DNA from: Rhizopus arrhizus
Taxonomy: Eukaryota; Mucoromycota; Mucoromycetes; Mucorales; Rhizopodaceae
Direction of reading: 5' to 3'
DNA length: 64,000 bases
NCBI GenBank assembly: GCA_024220505.1
Contig: JAKZZE010000014.1
Coordinates: 868,001 to 932,000, forward strand
The notes beneath the pieces are model-generated. The model was not told the origin of the DNA and did no database searches. It saw only the letters and a list, made by a program, of their open reading frames with translations. Positions 29,315 to 42,858 of this stretch are shown piece by piece (within the stretch, counting starts at the first letter, position 1; each line of letters opens with the position of its first letter). The position numbers were made by a program, and so were the translations under genes.

Positions 29315-31852
29315 TTAAACGAAACTTCTATAAGTTCTTGCTGTATCTAAATTACTTGGATCGTGCTTTGTTTGTCTTTGTGGAGCAGTGCGATATGGAC
29401 TAACAGGGTGATTGGAAACCATTTGTGAAAATCGATTGAGTAAATTGTTGGGTCGATTCATTCTACTGTTGCTATTGTTGTTTTCTACTTCATCCAATTG
29501 TTTAGCAAGAAGCCAGTCTCGGTGAATTTGATCTTGCTGAGGTGAAGAGCGAACAGAAGCAGTTCTTCTGACAACCTTGGCTGCTAAATTATTAGCAAAA
29601 TTCAACTTCTGAGATAAACTCCTGGTCACCATATCTCCTGTGGATGCTCGTTTTCTTTCAAAATCATCTAGACTGTGACGCGTAATAGACAGACTTCGCT
29701 TAAAGATTTCATCAAGTGAATCTTTAGATCCCTTACGTAATGAATCAATACTTGCTCGTGCCATGTCTGTGGTGTCTCTTAACTTCTTCAAACGACTCGA
29801 ATTGTTAGATGACATGGATGATGTATCGCTCCAATCAGCATTGAATAGCCCGCTGTTTCTTTTATCATTGGCTACACCTGGTATCACTTTGCCAGATAAT
29901 ACCGCCTGTAATCTTGTTTCTCGAATAGCGTAGGCAGAGTTAAAAACGACTTGTATATCATCAATTGGATAATTCTACATGTAGTTAGTTTTTAAATTCA
30001 TTTTTTTTTTGTATAAAAGCTTACTTGTAAAATACGCATGTTATCAGCAAAATCACCTTTCATAAGATCTTGTCGAATGCATCTACACACATAGCGTAAG
30101 TTTTTCTATTTTTTTTTTTTTTTCACATTATAATAATTATTTTACATGAGCATTGCTACAGCAAAATCCAACAAAAATTCAAATCGTCCTTCGCCTTCTT
30201 TCTCTTCCTCTTGCATACCACGATCAGCCAAGATAGAATCCCACAAACGAATTACATCAGGCAAGTCCCATTCTTGAGAACACAAGACAGTAATCCACCG
30301 AAATGCATAGTATTGTTCTTTGATATCTTTTTTACTCAAATCGCGAAATAATGCACGATCAAACCAGGACAGCCGCTGACTCATTCTCCACATGGTCGCA
30401 TTGATACCCATACTGGCATCCAAATCCAAGGATCGTACAAAGTGATCTCTGACATCAGACATGAGTGTTGTAAAAACAAAAAAGGCATCTGCTTCTGCGT
30501 AAGCTTGAGACTCTGCATCCTCTTCTAAAGAAGCAGCAGCAAAAACATAATAAATTGGCGCCAAAAGCTCATTCATCCCTTGAACGTACCCCACACCTGG
30601 GTTCAATTTAGCATAAATAAACAAGATGCGTTCAATCACCTCCCAATGATAATCCACACTATTATCACTAATCGGCTGATGTTCTCTATTTCCAGTCTCA
30701 TCTGTCAAGTGTGCAATACGTTTAAATAGTGAGCGACGATTAGGAATGTAAGGACAGATAGGTTGAGTGGATGTGGATAATGTATGCTTTTTGCCAAATT
30801 TGGGTAATAAACTACTTGAATTGGATTTGATAAATGCACTGGATAGTTTGCGAACCAAGTTGCGAGGGGTTGAAATGATTTCGTTTCCACTTTCAATGAT
30901 GCCTGAAGAAAACGAACGTACAGAGCTCTTTGAATCCGACCTTGCTCTTGTCTTTACTGTGGATGTTGTGCCAGTGGTTGCTATTGTTGTACTATTGGGA
31001 GCAGTAGTCGTACTGGTTAGTTTTAATGATTTTCTGGATGCTGCAGAAGATGATCTCGGTCTATTTTTTAATGCAAATGAAAAACGTCTTGTCTTTGTAT
31101 CTATTTGTTGCTCTTCAGGTATGGTTGTAGGACATAAAAGATCTGTATCATACTCTTCAATTGTATAGTGCTTAGTAGGTGGAGAGAGTGGATTGAGGGG
31201 ATTGGCTGGTACATGCAGCTGAAAAAATGCAAAATCTGGTAAAGTACGCCGAACGTCTTTATCTATTTGTTCCAAAGTAGTATTGTCAGCAAAATAACTA
31301 GACCATTTTGAATCCATTTCATCATTTAATGGCTATCAGATATAGTAAGATTTACACACATATTGATATGTATATAGACTGCTACTTACATCACCATTAG
31401 ATGGAGGTTCTTCTGTTGGTTCTTGTAATAAATCTTTTACCCAATTCTATTGTTGTTATTATTAGATGAGTATAGATGTGTATCATAGATGTTTTTATTT
31501 TTTACATAATAATTTAGTCTTTGGCTTTTCAATATATTTGTCCACATTCTTTTATCTGGTGGTAGATAGCCTAAAAGTACTTTCCATGCTGTTGAACGTA
31601 AGCCAGGTTCATCGGGTATACCTTTTTATATATCAGTAAACGCTACTCTTAATGTATGTTTGTGTATATGTGCATACCATAGAAGCAAGCTTCTCTAAAG
31701 GCTTTCATGTCTATAATAGCTGTTGTCTCGTCATGATCATCCTGTATAGTCAATGTTGAACGAAAGTACTTCAATCTATAAAACTATAGTCAATAGCTTG
31801 TTCTTATTTATTACATTTGTGAATTCCACCTTTCTTTATAGTTAGATTCCAT
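29315..31852 (-). CDS. TBC1D13-like Rab GTPase-activating protein
   Basis: Seven phase-consistent exons (31852-31815, 31775-31678, 31621-31506, 31446-31390, 31332-30146, 30082-30025, 29974-29315) give 737 aa. The N-terminus has the TBC1D13-type GIPDEPGLRSTAWKVLLGYLP (catalytic Arg region), then DSKWSSYFADN and IDKDVRRTLPDF. A Ser/Thr-rich insert of ~100 residues follows, and then the rest of the TBC domain with PGVGYVQGMNELLAPI (the YVQGM motif carries the glutamine finger) and FAFRWITVLCSQEW-like wording. A Ser/Arg-rich tail of ~200 residues has no match in animal TBC1D13 (about 400 aa). The family stimulates GTP hydrolysis by Rab35-type GTPases in endocytic recycling; the fungal target is unknown. 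The insert and tail may be phosphoregulated. Confidence 0.88.
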
Positions 31853-32261
31853 AGAGTTTATTAAAATAGACAGGGACGGGAAAGAAAGAAGATATAAAAA
31901 ATGTACGGAAAAAAAAAAATTAAATCAATGATGAAACAACTGAAAAAAAAAAAGAGTTACAAGCATTTTTAGTAGACAAAATTCCTTGTCTTTTAATTGA
32001 TCCTGTGTTTAAACAGAATATATCTTTTTTTCTTCTAGTGCATAGATATTAATAGATTAGCTTAAAATAGGCCGCATTGAAGGTATTTAGACTACAATTA
32101 GGCTTGTCATACTTGCTTTTACTATATCATCTTTATCTATGATTATCCACCCCATAAAAAAAAAAGGATAAATAGTTTTTACACTCACAAGCAGCTGGGA
32201 ATTAAACTCAATTTTCAATGCAACTTTTCATACACTGGCTTGTTCTTTTCTTTTTTGTACC
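31853..32261. promoter_or_regulatory. shared divergent promoter region (TBC gene / exchanger)
   Basis: 409 bp between the divergent starts of the TBC1D13-like gene and the NCLX-like gene. It contains A/T runs and pyrimidine tracts. No individual site can be named with confidence. Confidence 0.45.
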
Positions 32262-34321
32262 ATGGCACTTGATAGACATACAGTCTTAATATTATCCGTT
32301 CTACTCATATCACAGCTCATAACATATTCTTGGAAAACCTCACATACAAACAACCTTGTTAAACGTGATGAACCCAAGGTACGCCTTCATGAAAGCATTA
32401 TATGAGAAACATTCAATTAATTGTTAAAAGTGTGACAATGTTCATTTGCAATTGGATCAATGTGCCTATGTCCTTGAATATTGTAAAGATGCCACACCAG
32501 GATTAATTAACTATATACAATGGTATTATTGTTCCTCAGCAAAACCCATAATTTTCACTTTAATGGTAAGCAAACATTAGAATGCGATAAAAAAAAAATA
32601 GCGAGGTTATATTCAATATCACATCAGTGCTGCTGGTTGTTATTTTTATTTGGATTTGTTGGAATAGCTGCTTCAGACTTCTTTTGTAAGTTATATCCAT
32701 ATTTACATTAGTATATCGCATTAATATATAAAATAATAGGTCCAAATCTTCAAACAATTGCATCAGCATTACACTTGTCTGAAAGTTTGGTAAAAAAGAA
32801 AATTCAAAATGTATATAGAGAAAGATATTAAATGGATCAAGTGAAATAGACTGGTGTTACTTTCTTGGCTTTTGGTAATGGTAGTCCTGATTTGTTTTCA
32901 ACTTTTAGTGCTATGCATTCAAACTTGGGTTCACTTGCTTTGGGTGAATTAATTGGAGCAGCTTCATTTATCGTTAGTGTAGTAGCAGGGTAATGGGCCT
33001 ATACAACCATATATGATCAGTACTAAAAATGTATACCATAGATCCATGTGTGCTATCAAACCATTTAGGGCAAAAAAGTTTAGTTTCATAAGAGATGTCT
33101 CATTTTTTGCTTGTGCTATTTTACTTGTGATGCTCATCATTTCGGATGGTCTCATACACCTTTATGAATCCATTCTGTTGATATTGTTTTATGTCATTTA
33201 CGTATGTGTGGTTGTTGGCGGAAATTATTACATGAAGAAAAGATCCAACTATTTGAATTTGGTGGAAAGAGCTCGTTTAGAATATGAGGAGAATGGTAGA
33301 GATGTGGATGTTTTGATTAGAGGAAACTATGATACATCAGATGCTTATAACAACGATGCGAATGAAATGGAACTTTATGATGAAGGCTTTGAAACAGAAG
33401 GATATCAAGAGTTACTACATTCTAGAAACACTATGCACCCTAAATTACGGATTAGAACTTCATTATTTTCAGCTATTGAGGTAAATAGATAGTGGCGTTT
33501 AACATGCAGTAAACTAAGTTATAACTTAAAGTTTCAAGATGTTGTGCAATCTTTACAAGATACAACTGGAAATTTTCAATATCGGCCTCGACAGCCAACT
33601 TCCATACCTACACGATTTGAAAGGTATGCTGATGAATTGTCGCTACATACCGCCGAAAGTAGACATCACCATGCCACAGCAGAAGTGCCACAATCCAATA
33701 GCCAATACCAACGTTTAATTCAAAAATTCTTTAATACAACCTCTGCTTATCATATGAAACGCGAAATTCTTACCTGCTTATTCCCTACCTTGATTGATCT
33801 TCATCAAAAGCCTATGTTCAGTAAAGCAATCTCTATTCTTTCTGCACCCGTTGTCTTTCTGCTTGCTATCACTCTACCTGTTGTAAGAGAAAGTGGGTCG
33901 ATTGAGCTCAATGATGAAACAGTTGATTTATTACAGGATTATCATGATGATAACGATACTGTGTTTCAGCAAGACACAGTTCACTGGATTAAATGGTTGA
34001 CAGCAGTCCAAATGATTGGAGCCCCAGCATTAATCTCCTTTGTGCTCGTCACTCAGGCGGGTTTACCAGCAATCATCATCTTGCCACTCTTGCTCCCTAC
34101 AGGAGCCTTATTGTCTGTTGCTTTTTGGTTTACAACGTCTCATGTAAGACAACCCAGGCTTTATTGGCTCATGTGTTTTGTTGGATTTGGTGTAGCTATT
34201 TTTTGGATTTTCTTTATTGCAAATGAAGTGGTTAGTGTTTTACAAGCCATTGGTATGGCTCTTGGTGCAAGCGAAGCTATCCTTGGGTTGACCATTTTTG
34301 CTCTTGTAAGAAATATAATTG

Positions 34322-34398
<77 letters not shown>

Positions 34399-34812
34399 AT
34401 TTATATGTTATGTAGGGTAATAGTTTAGGTGATTTTGTAGCCAATGTTACAATGGCTAAACTAGGATATCCATTAATGGCTATGAGTGCTTGCTTTGGTG
34501 GCCCTATGTTGAGTAAGTTTGATCTGATTTACAAATAATTTTGTTTTTAAGATTTTTCCCTTCTTGATAGATATTATGCTTGGTGTGGGTATTGGAGCTA
34601 CTTATGTGACATCACAAAGAAATGAACCTTATGCTATTGAAGTACCAAAGACGATCATTGTTTCTGCCATTGGGCTTTTAGTCGTTTTATTATCTTCACT
34701 CATATTGGTTCCTTTAAATAGATATCGAATGTCAAAGGCATTTGGATATAGTTGGATTGCCATTTATTTGATTTGTACAGCTATCAATTTGTATATCGAA
34801 ATTCGATCATAG
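32262..34812 (+). CDS. NCLX-type sodium(proton)/calcium exchanger
   Basis: Nine phase-consistent exons (32262-32378, 32431-32565, 32628-32685, 32740-32789, 32850-32989, 33042-33480, 33532-34305, 34416-34512, 34571-34812) give 683 aa. An N-terminal hydrophobic segment precedes a luminal Cys-containing loop. The two alpha repeats of the cation/Ca2+ exchanger superfamily are clear: TFLAFGNGSPDLFSTF (~123-138) and LGNSLGDFVAN (~571-581). GNGSPD is the variant used by NCLX/SLC24A6 and fungal homologues. A hydrophilic loop (NLVERARLEYEE..) separates the halves. It probably exchanges Ca2+ for Na+ or H+ in an organelle membrane; which one is not evident. Intron 7 carries a 73-nt A run, which makes a naive frame appear to end in poly-lysine; the splice to GNSLGD restores the second repeat. 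Confidence 0.9.
34322..34394 (+). repeat. poly-A run of about 73 nt inside intron 7 of the exchanger gene
   Basis: The longest homopolymer in the window. It lies on the sense strand between the donor GTAAGA at 34306 and the acceptor at 34415 and makes up about two thirds of the intron. Confidence 0.85.
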
Positions 34813-34814
34813 AA

Positions 34815-34837
34815 ATAATAATAATAATAATAATAAA
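34815..34837. repeat. (AAT)n microsatellite
   Basis: About seven AAT/ATA units directly after the exchanger stop codon, in its 3' untranslated region. Confidence 0.8.
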
Positions 34838-35002
34838 ATGATACCACTTCACGTTATTACACACTCAAGTAACTTCTCCTATTTCCTATTGCTAATGGCT
34901 GCTACATCAATCAGTCTAAACACCTTAAAATGTTTGTAAGTGTCAGTATAAAACAGCAAGGGATTTATTGAAGCGCATATGCTTTGAAAATATCGATCTT
35001 AT

Positions 35003-35378
35003 TTATTCTTGCTTCTTCTTTTCCCATTCTTCAGGAGTGTAAGATTTCTTCATTGAAAAAGATCAGATTTCATCAAATTGTATAATTGCATATTCATTTA
35101 CCTGAGTAAAAGCATGAACTTTGCTAATCTCTTCTTTTAAAGCTTCATTCACAAGCTTATGTCTAGCCAAAAGACGCTTTCCTTCAAATGCAGAAGAGAC
35201 AATGACGACTTCAAACATTTGTCCACAACCTGCTGATAAATCCTCGACTTCCTACAGTCATTTTTAATTGGCAAATCAAAAATAAATTGTGTCAACTATT
35301 TACAACATGTTGTGCTTGAAGACGCTCTACAATAGCTGCCTTAAGGGACTCAGAAGTGATACCTGAATTGGCTGACAT
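35003..35378 (-). CDS. BolA-family protein, BOLA2/Bol2-like
   Basis: Three exons (35378-35304, 35251-35102, 35047-35003) give 89 aa, a typical size. The sequence runs [34 protein letters not shown] (exons 1-2), then [20 protein letters not shown] and the C-terminal [11 protein letters not shown]. The Cys of SAGCGQ and the His of ARHKLVN occupy the positions of the Fe-S ligands in BOLA2. Bol2 binds monothiol glutaredoxins (Grx3/4) in the cytosol or nucleus and takes part in iron sensing and Fe-S cluster trafficking. No targeting sequence is seen, which favours the cytosolic BOLA2 form over mitochondrial BOLA1/3. Divergent from PRP8. Confidence 0.88.
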
Positions 35379-35679
35379 TCTTTAAATAATACAAGAGTTT
35401 CTTTTTTTTAAAAAAATATAATATGGACTACTGCTTGTTTAGTAAGACTCTGAGGCGTCGCAGCCTGAAACTAATTTCTGTTTTTGAAATGACAGGACTG
35501 AAGAAAAAAAATTGTTACGCAGCGCAATTTTTTTTCTTTTTTTTCTTTTTTTAAACAAGTACAATCTATAAAGTTTTCTTTTAGAGATTTACTTTTTGGT
35601 AATTAAAAAAGAAAAAGACTGTATGTTAAAAGTATATTGAAGACTGATTAATTATTTATTTTAGGATCTTTTTCTTTAA
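35379..35679. promoter_or_regulatory. divergent promoter region (BOLA2-like / PRP8)
   Basis: 301 bp between the two start codons. It has poly-T/poly-pyrimidine stretches near 35530-35560 and otherwise no nameable site. Confidence 0.45.
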
Positions 35680-38600
35680 ATGAACAACGATCCTAATTTC
35701 TCGGTTCCAGTGGGTGGGGTACCATCTCCCTATTCCCAACATTATGACCAATATTCTTATGAAGCAATGCAATATTCAGAAAAAAGCGAAGAAGAAAAAT
35801 TAAAAGAGAAAGCCAGAAAATGGCAGCAACTACAAAACAAGCGTTATGGTGAAAAGAGAAAGTTTGGTAAAAAAAAAAAAAAAAAAAAAAAAGACACGAA
35901 CACTTTTTTGGTGCTAAAAAAATACTGTACATAGGTTTCATTGAACATGAAAAGTCAGATATGCCACCTGAACATTTACGAAAGATCATTAAAGATCACG
36001 GTGATATGACTGCAAAGAAATTCAGACACGATAAACGTATCTATCTTGGTGCTCTTAAATATGTTCCTCACGCTGTATTAAAATTACTTGAAAATATGCC
36101 CATGCCTTGGGAGCAAGTGAGAGAAGTCAATGTGTTGTATCATATTACGGGTGCCATCACATTTGTCAATGAAATTCCTTGGGTTATTGAACCTGTTTAT
36201 ATTGCTCAGTGGGGTTCCATGTGGATCATGATGCGTAGAGAAAAGCGTGACAGAAGACATTTTAAACGTATGCGTTTCCCACCATTTGATGATGAAGAAC
36301 CACCTCTTGATTACGGTGACAATATCATGGATGTTGAACCACTTGAAGCCATTCAGATGGAATTGGATGAAGAAGAAGATGCTGCAATCTATGAATGGTT
36401 TTATGATAATAAACCTTTGCTCGATACAAAATTTGTTAATGGTTCAACTTACCGCAAATGGCGTTTGGATCTACCCATCATGTCTACATTATATCGTATG
36501 GCACGTCAACTTTTGTCTGATCTGACCGACAAAAATTACTTCTATTTATTTGATCTCAACTCTTTCTTCACCGCCAAGGCATTAAGTATGGCCATTCCTG
36601 GTGGTCCTAAATTCGAACCACTTTATCGTGACTTGGACACTGCCGATGACGATTGGAATGAATTTAATGACATTAACAAAATTATTATTCGTCAACCTAT
36701 ACGTACCGAATACAAGATTGCTTTCCCATTCTTGTATAATTCTCTTCCTCGTAGTGTCTATGTCTCTTGGTATCATTATCCTACTGTAGTCTATGTCCGC
36801 AGTGAAGATCCTGATCTTCCAGCCTTCTATTTCGATCCAATCGTCAACCCCATCTCTTCTCGTACTCTTCATGGTGCTGGTACTAAGCACGAAGATGAAA
36901 TATTTGGCGATGAAGATGAAGATACCGAGTTTCAATTGCCTCAAAACGTTGCACCCTTCTTGGAAGATACAGAGCTTTACACAGACAATACAGCAAATGC
37001 TATTGCGCTCTACTGGGCGCCTCATCCTTTTGATAAGAGATCAGGTAGAACACGCCGTGCTCAAGACGTTCCCCTAGTCAAAAACTGGTATCTTGAACAC
37101 TGTCCACCCGACCAACCTGTCAAGGTCCGTGTTTCTTACCAAAAGTTGCTTAAATGCTATGTCTTAAACGCCCTCAGACAACGTCCTCCCAAAGCTCTCA
37201 ACAAAAAGTATCTTTTCCGTTCTCTCAAATCTACTAAATTCTTCCAAACTACACAGATTGATTGGGTTGAAGCTGGTTTGCAAGTCTGTCGTCAAGGTTA
37301 CAATATGTTGAATCTGTTAATTCACAGAAAGAATTTGAACTATCTTCATTTGGATTACAACTTTAATTTGAAACCTGTCAAGACATTAACAACTAAAGAA
37401 AGAAAGAAGTCTCGTTTTGGTAATGCATTCCATCTTTGCAGAGAAATCTTGCGTTTAACTAAACTCGTGGTGGATGCTCATGTCCAATACCGTCTTGGTA
37501 ATGTGGATGCTTTCCAACTGGCTGATGGTCTTCAATATATCTTTGCTCACGTTGGCCAATTGACTGGTATGTATCGTTACAAGTACCGTCTGATGAGACA
37601 AATTCGTATGTGTAAAGATTTAAAGCACTTGATCTATTACCGTTTCAATACAGGACCAGTTGGTAAAGGTCCTGGTGTTGGTTTCTGGGCTCCTGGCTGG
37701 AGAGTATGGCTTTTCTTTATGAGAGGTATCGTTCCCCTTCTTGAACGTTGGTTGGGTAACTTGCTTGCCCGTCAATTTGAGGGTAGACACTCAAAGGGTA
37801 TTGCAAAGACAGTGACAAAACAACGTGTGGATTCCCATTATGATTTGGAATTGAGAGCTGCTGTTTTACACGATATTATGGATGCTATGCCTGAGGGTAT
37901 CAAGGGTAACAAATCACGTACTATCCTACAACATCTTTCCGAAGCTTGGAGGGCTTGGAAGGCCAATATTCCTTGGAAGGTGCCTGGTATGCCTGCACCT
38001 ATTGAAAACATGATTCTTCGTTATATCAAGGCTAAGGCCGATTGGTGGACTAGCGTTGCTCACTATAATCGTGAGCGTATTCGTCGAGGTGCTACTGTTG
38101 ATAAAACAATTTGTCGAAAGAATTTGGGTCGTTTGACACGTCTTTGGCTCAAGGCAGAACAAGAACGTCAACACAACTATTTAAAGGATGGTCCTTACAT
38201 TACTGCTGAAGAGGCCGTGGCCATCTACACTTCCACTGTTCACTGGCTAGAAAGTAGAAAATTCTCTCCTATTCCTTTCCCACCTCTTTCTTATAAGCAC
38301 GATACAAAGTTGCTTATCCTTGCCTTAGAACGTCTTCGTGAAGCTTACAGTGTACAAGGTCGTTTGAATCAAAGCCAAAGAGAAGAATTGGGATTAATTG
38401 AACAAGCCTATGATAATCCTCATGAAGCACTCTCTCGTATCAAGCGTCTGCTCTTGACCCAACGTGCCTTTAAGGAAGTGGGTATTGAATTCATGGATCT
38501 TTACTCTCACTTGATCCCCGTCTATGACATTGAACCACTTGAAAAGATTACAGATGCTTATCTCGATCAATACCTCTGGTACGAAGCTGATAAACGTCAC

Positions 38601-41600
38601 CTCTTCCCTGCATGGATTAAGCCTTCTGATTCTGAACCACCACCATTATTGGTTTACAAATGGTGTCAAGGTATCAATAACTTGACTGAAGTTTGGGATA
38701 CTTCTGAGGGACAATGTAATGTGATGATGGAAACTAGCTTTAGTCGTGTCTATGAGAAGATTGATCTTACCCTCCTTGGCCGTCTCTTGCGTCTTATTCT
38801 TGACCACAACCTTGCCGACTATGCTACAGCCAAAAATAACGTTGTGCTCAATTACAAGGATATGAACCATGTCAATGCCTATGGTTTAATTCGTGGTCTT
38901 CAATTTGCCTCCTTTGTCTTCCAATACTATGGTCTTGTCTTGGATCTTTTAGTTTTGGGTCTTCATCGTGCAAGTGAAATGGCCGGCCCTCCTCAATTGC
39001 CTAATGATTTCTTGCAATACCGTGATGTTGAGACAGAAACACGTCATCCTATCCGTTTGTATTCTCGATACATTGATCGTATTCACATTTTCTTCCGCTT
39101 TACTGCTGATGAAGCGCGTGATCTTATTCAACGTTATTTAACAGAGCACCCAGATCCAAACTTTGAAAATATTGTGGGTTACAACAACAAAAAATGTTGG
39201 CCACGAGATTGCCGTATGCGTTTGATGAAGCACGATGTTAACTTGGGTCGTGCTGTATTTTGGGATATCAAGAATCGTCTTCCTCGCTCATTGACAACGA
39301 TTGAATGGGAGAATAGCTTTGTGAGTGTCTATTCTAAAGATAATCCAAATTTGTTATTCTCTATGTGTGGTTTTGAAATCCGTATCTTACCCAAGATCAG
39401 AAGTTTAACTGAAGAATTCACACTCAAAGATGGTGTTTGGAATTTGATTAATGAACAGACCAAGGAAAGAACTGCTCAAGCTTATTTGAGAGTTGATCAA
39501 GAATCCATGGATCGTTTCCACAATCGTATTCGTCAAATCCTGATGGCTTCAGGTAGTACTACTTTTAGTAAGATTGCTAATAAGTGGAACACTGCCTTGA
39601 TTGGTTTGATGACCTACTATCGTGAAGCTGTTGTGCACACACGCGAGTTGCTCGATTTGTTAGTCAAGTGTGAAAACAAGATTCAAACTCGTGTCAAGAT
39701 TGGTCTCAACTCCAAAATGCCTTCTCGTTTCCCTCCTGTTGTTTTTATGACGCCCAAGGAACTGGGTGGTCTTGGTATGCTCTCTATGGGTCACATTTTG
39801 ATCCCACAGTCTGATTTACGTTGGTCAAAACAAACTGAAACAGGCATCACTCATTTCCGTTCTGGTATGAGCCATGATGAAGATACTTTGATTCCTAACT
39901 TGTACCGTTACATTCAATCTTGGGAGTCTGAATTTATCGATTCTCAACGTGTATGGGCTGAATATGCATTGAAGCGTCAAGAAGCCAATGCTCAAAACAG
40001 ACGTTTGACCTTGGAAGATTTGGAAGATTCTTGGGACCGTGGTATCCCTCGTATCAACACTCTCTTCCAAAAGGATAGACATACCCTTGCTTATGATAAG
40101 GGTTGGCGTGTGCGTACTGACTTTAAGCAGTATCAAGTATTGAAGAACAATCCATTCTGGTGGACCCATCAACGTCATGATGGTAAATTGTGGAACTTGA
40201 ATAATTACCGTACCGATATGATCCAAGCTCTTGGTGGTGTTGAAGGTATCTTGGAACACACTTTATTCAAGGGTACCTACTTTACTTCTTGGTTGGGTCT
40301 TTTCTGGGAAAAGGCATCTGGTTTCGAAGAAAGTATGAAGTACAAGAAATTGACAAATGCCCAACGTTCCGGTTTGAACCAAATTCCCAATCGTCGTTTC
40401 ACTCTCTGGTGGTCACCTACTATCAACCGTGCTAATGTCTATGTTGGTTTCCAAGTCCAACTTGATCTTACTGGTATCTTTATGCACGGTAAAATCCCTA
40501 CCTTAAAGATTTCGCTCATTCAAATTTTCCGTGCTCACTTGTGGCAAAAGATCCACGAAGCCCTTACCATGGATTTTGCTCAAGTCTTTGACCGTGAATT
40601 GGAAGCTCTTCAAATTGAAACTGTTCAAAAAGAAACTATCCACCCTAGAAAATCATACAAAATGAACTCTTCTGCTTCTGATATTCTCTTATTCGCAGCC
40701 TACAAATGGCCTGTTTCTCGTCCTTCTTTATTGAATGACCCTAAGGATGTTATGGAAGGCCCTACAACTACTAAATACTGGCTTGATATTCAATTGAGAT
40801 GGGGTGACTTTGACTCTCACGACATTGAAAGATATACTCGTGCCAAGTTCTTGGATTACACAACTGACAACATGAGTATCTATCCTTCACCCACTGGTCT
40901 TATGGTTGGTATTGATTTGGCTTACAACATGTACTCTGCCTATGGTAATTGGATTCCTGGTATGAAGCCTCTTGTACAACAAGCTATGGCTAAGATCATG
41001 AAAGCCAACCCTGCTCTCTACGTTCTCCGTGAACGTATTCGTAAGGCACTTCAACTGTATTCATCTGAACCTACGGAGCCTTACTTGTCTTCTACCAATT
41101 ATGGTGAATTGTTCAGTAACCAAATCATTTGGTTCGTTGATGATACTAATGTCTATCGTGTCACTATTCACAAGACATTTGAAGGTAACTTGACCACCAA
41201 GCCTATTAACGGTGCTATCTTTATCTTCAATCCTCGTACTGGTCAACTCTTCTTGAAGATTATTCATACCTCCGTCTGGGCTGGTCAGAAACGTTTGGGT
41301 CAATTGGCTAAATGGAAGACTGCTGAAGAAGTGGCTGCCTTGATTCGTTCATTACCAGTAGAAGAACAACCCAAACAAATTATTGTAACAAGAAAGGGTA
41401 TGTTGGATCCTTTGGAAGTTCACTTGCTCGATTTCCCCAATATTGTGATTAAGGGTAGTGAGCTTCAATTGCCTTTCCAAGCATGTTTGAAGGTAGAGAA
41501 GTTTGGAGATTTGATCTTAAAGGCGACTGAACCTCAAATGGTTTTGTTCAACTTGTATGATGATTGGTTGAAGACATTCTCTTCTTACACTGCATTTTCC

Positions 41601-42858
41601 CGCTTGGTTTTGATCCTGCGTGCACTTCATGTAAACAATGACAAGACCAAGATGATTTTGCGACCTGACAGAAGCACCATCACGGAGCCTCATCATATTT
41701 GGCCCACATTGACAGATGAAGAATGGGCAAAGGTTGAAGTACAATTAAAGGATTTGATCTTGGCTGATTATGGTAAAAAGAACAACGTGAACGTTGCTTC
41801 TCTGACACAATCCGAAATTCGTGACATTATCTTGGGTATGGAAATTCAAGCACCTTCCCTTCAACGTCAACAAATTGCTGAAATTGAAAAGCAAACCAAG
41901 GAACAATCTCAATTGACAGCTGTCACCACCAAGACTCGCAACATTCACGGTGATGAAATGATCGTTACAACTACCAGTAATTATGAACAGGCTACCTTCT
42001 CTAGTAAGACTGAATGGCGTATTCGTGCCATTTCAGCTACTAACTTGCATTTGAGAACAAACCACATTTACGTCAACTCTGATGATATCAAGGAAAACAC
42101 GTATACTTATGTGATGCCTAAGAACGTATTGAAGCGTTTCATTACTATCTCTGATTTACGTACTCAAATTGCTGGTTTCTTGTATGGTGTCAGTCCTCCT
42201 GATGCACCCAATGTCAAGGAAATTCGATGTGTTGTTATTCCTCCTCAATGGGGTACACACCAGACTGTACACCTGCCAAACACTTTCCCTGAACATGAAC
42301 ATTTGGATGATTTGGAGCCTTTAGGATGGATTCACACTCAACCTCAAGAACTAATGAATATTTCACCTCAAGACGTGACAACTCATGCTAAATTATTAGC
42401 TAATAACAAGACTTGGGACGGAGAAAAGACTGTGACCTTGACTTGTTCATTTACACCTGGTTCATGTTCACTGACTGCTTATAAATTATCACCTGCTGGC
42501 TTTGAGTGGGGTAAGACAAATGTGGACCCTGGAAGTCAACCCCAAGGTTACTTGCCTACACACGGTGAAAAGGTACAAATCTTGCTGTCTGATCGATTCC
42601 TCGGTTACTTTATGGTACCTTCTGATGTTTGGAATTATAACTGTAAGTTACCTTTGTTTAAATATAGATTACTTTTTTATTAATTCTTTTTTATGTGCAG
42701 TTATGGGTGCTCAATTCAACGCTAATATGAATTATAAGCTTGCATTGGATGTGCCAAAGGAATTCTATCATGAATCCCACCGTGCTGCTCACTTTATGAA
42801 CTTTAGTAGTGAGACAGAAACTACCGCTGAAGCAGATATTGAAGATGCATTCGCTTAA
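35680..42858 (+). CDS. PRP8: spliceosome core protein Prp8
   Basis: Three exons (35680-35866, 35935-42642, 42701-42858) give 2350 aa; human PRPF8 is 2335. The conserved N-terminal domain begins at [20 protein letters not shown]. Long stretches are nearly invariant in eukaryotes, such as [60 protein letters not shown] and [20 protein letters not shown], covering the reverse-transcriptase-like, linker, endonuclease-like and RNase H-like domains. The C-terminus (~2090-2350) is the JAB1/MPN domain ([20 protein letters not shown]), which regulates Brr2. Prp8 forms the catalytic cavity of the U5 snRNP. Intron 1 holds an A run of ~24. Codon use is biased (CGT, GGT, CTT), as expected for an active gene. 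No intein is seen, unlike PRP8 of some ascomycetes. Confidence 0.98.

Noticed and set aside
34315..34428. Poly-lysine C-terminus of the exchanger frame
   Set aside because: The frame runs into an A run within an intron; splicing GTAAGA to TGTAG restores LGNSLGDFVAN, the second alpha repeat.
35680..42858. An intein within PRP8
   Set aside because: The frame is continuous with conserved Prp8 sequence throughout and the total length is normal; no splicing-domain motifs are seen.
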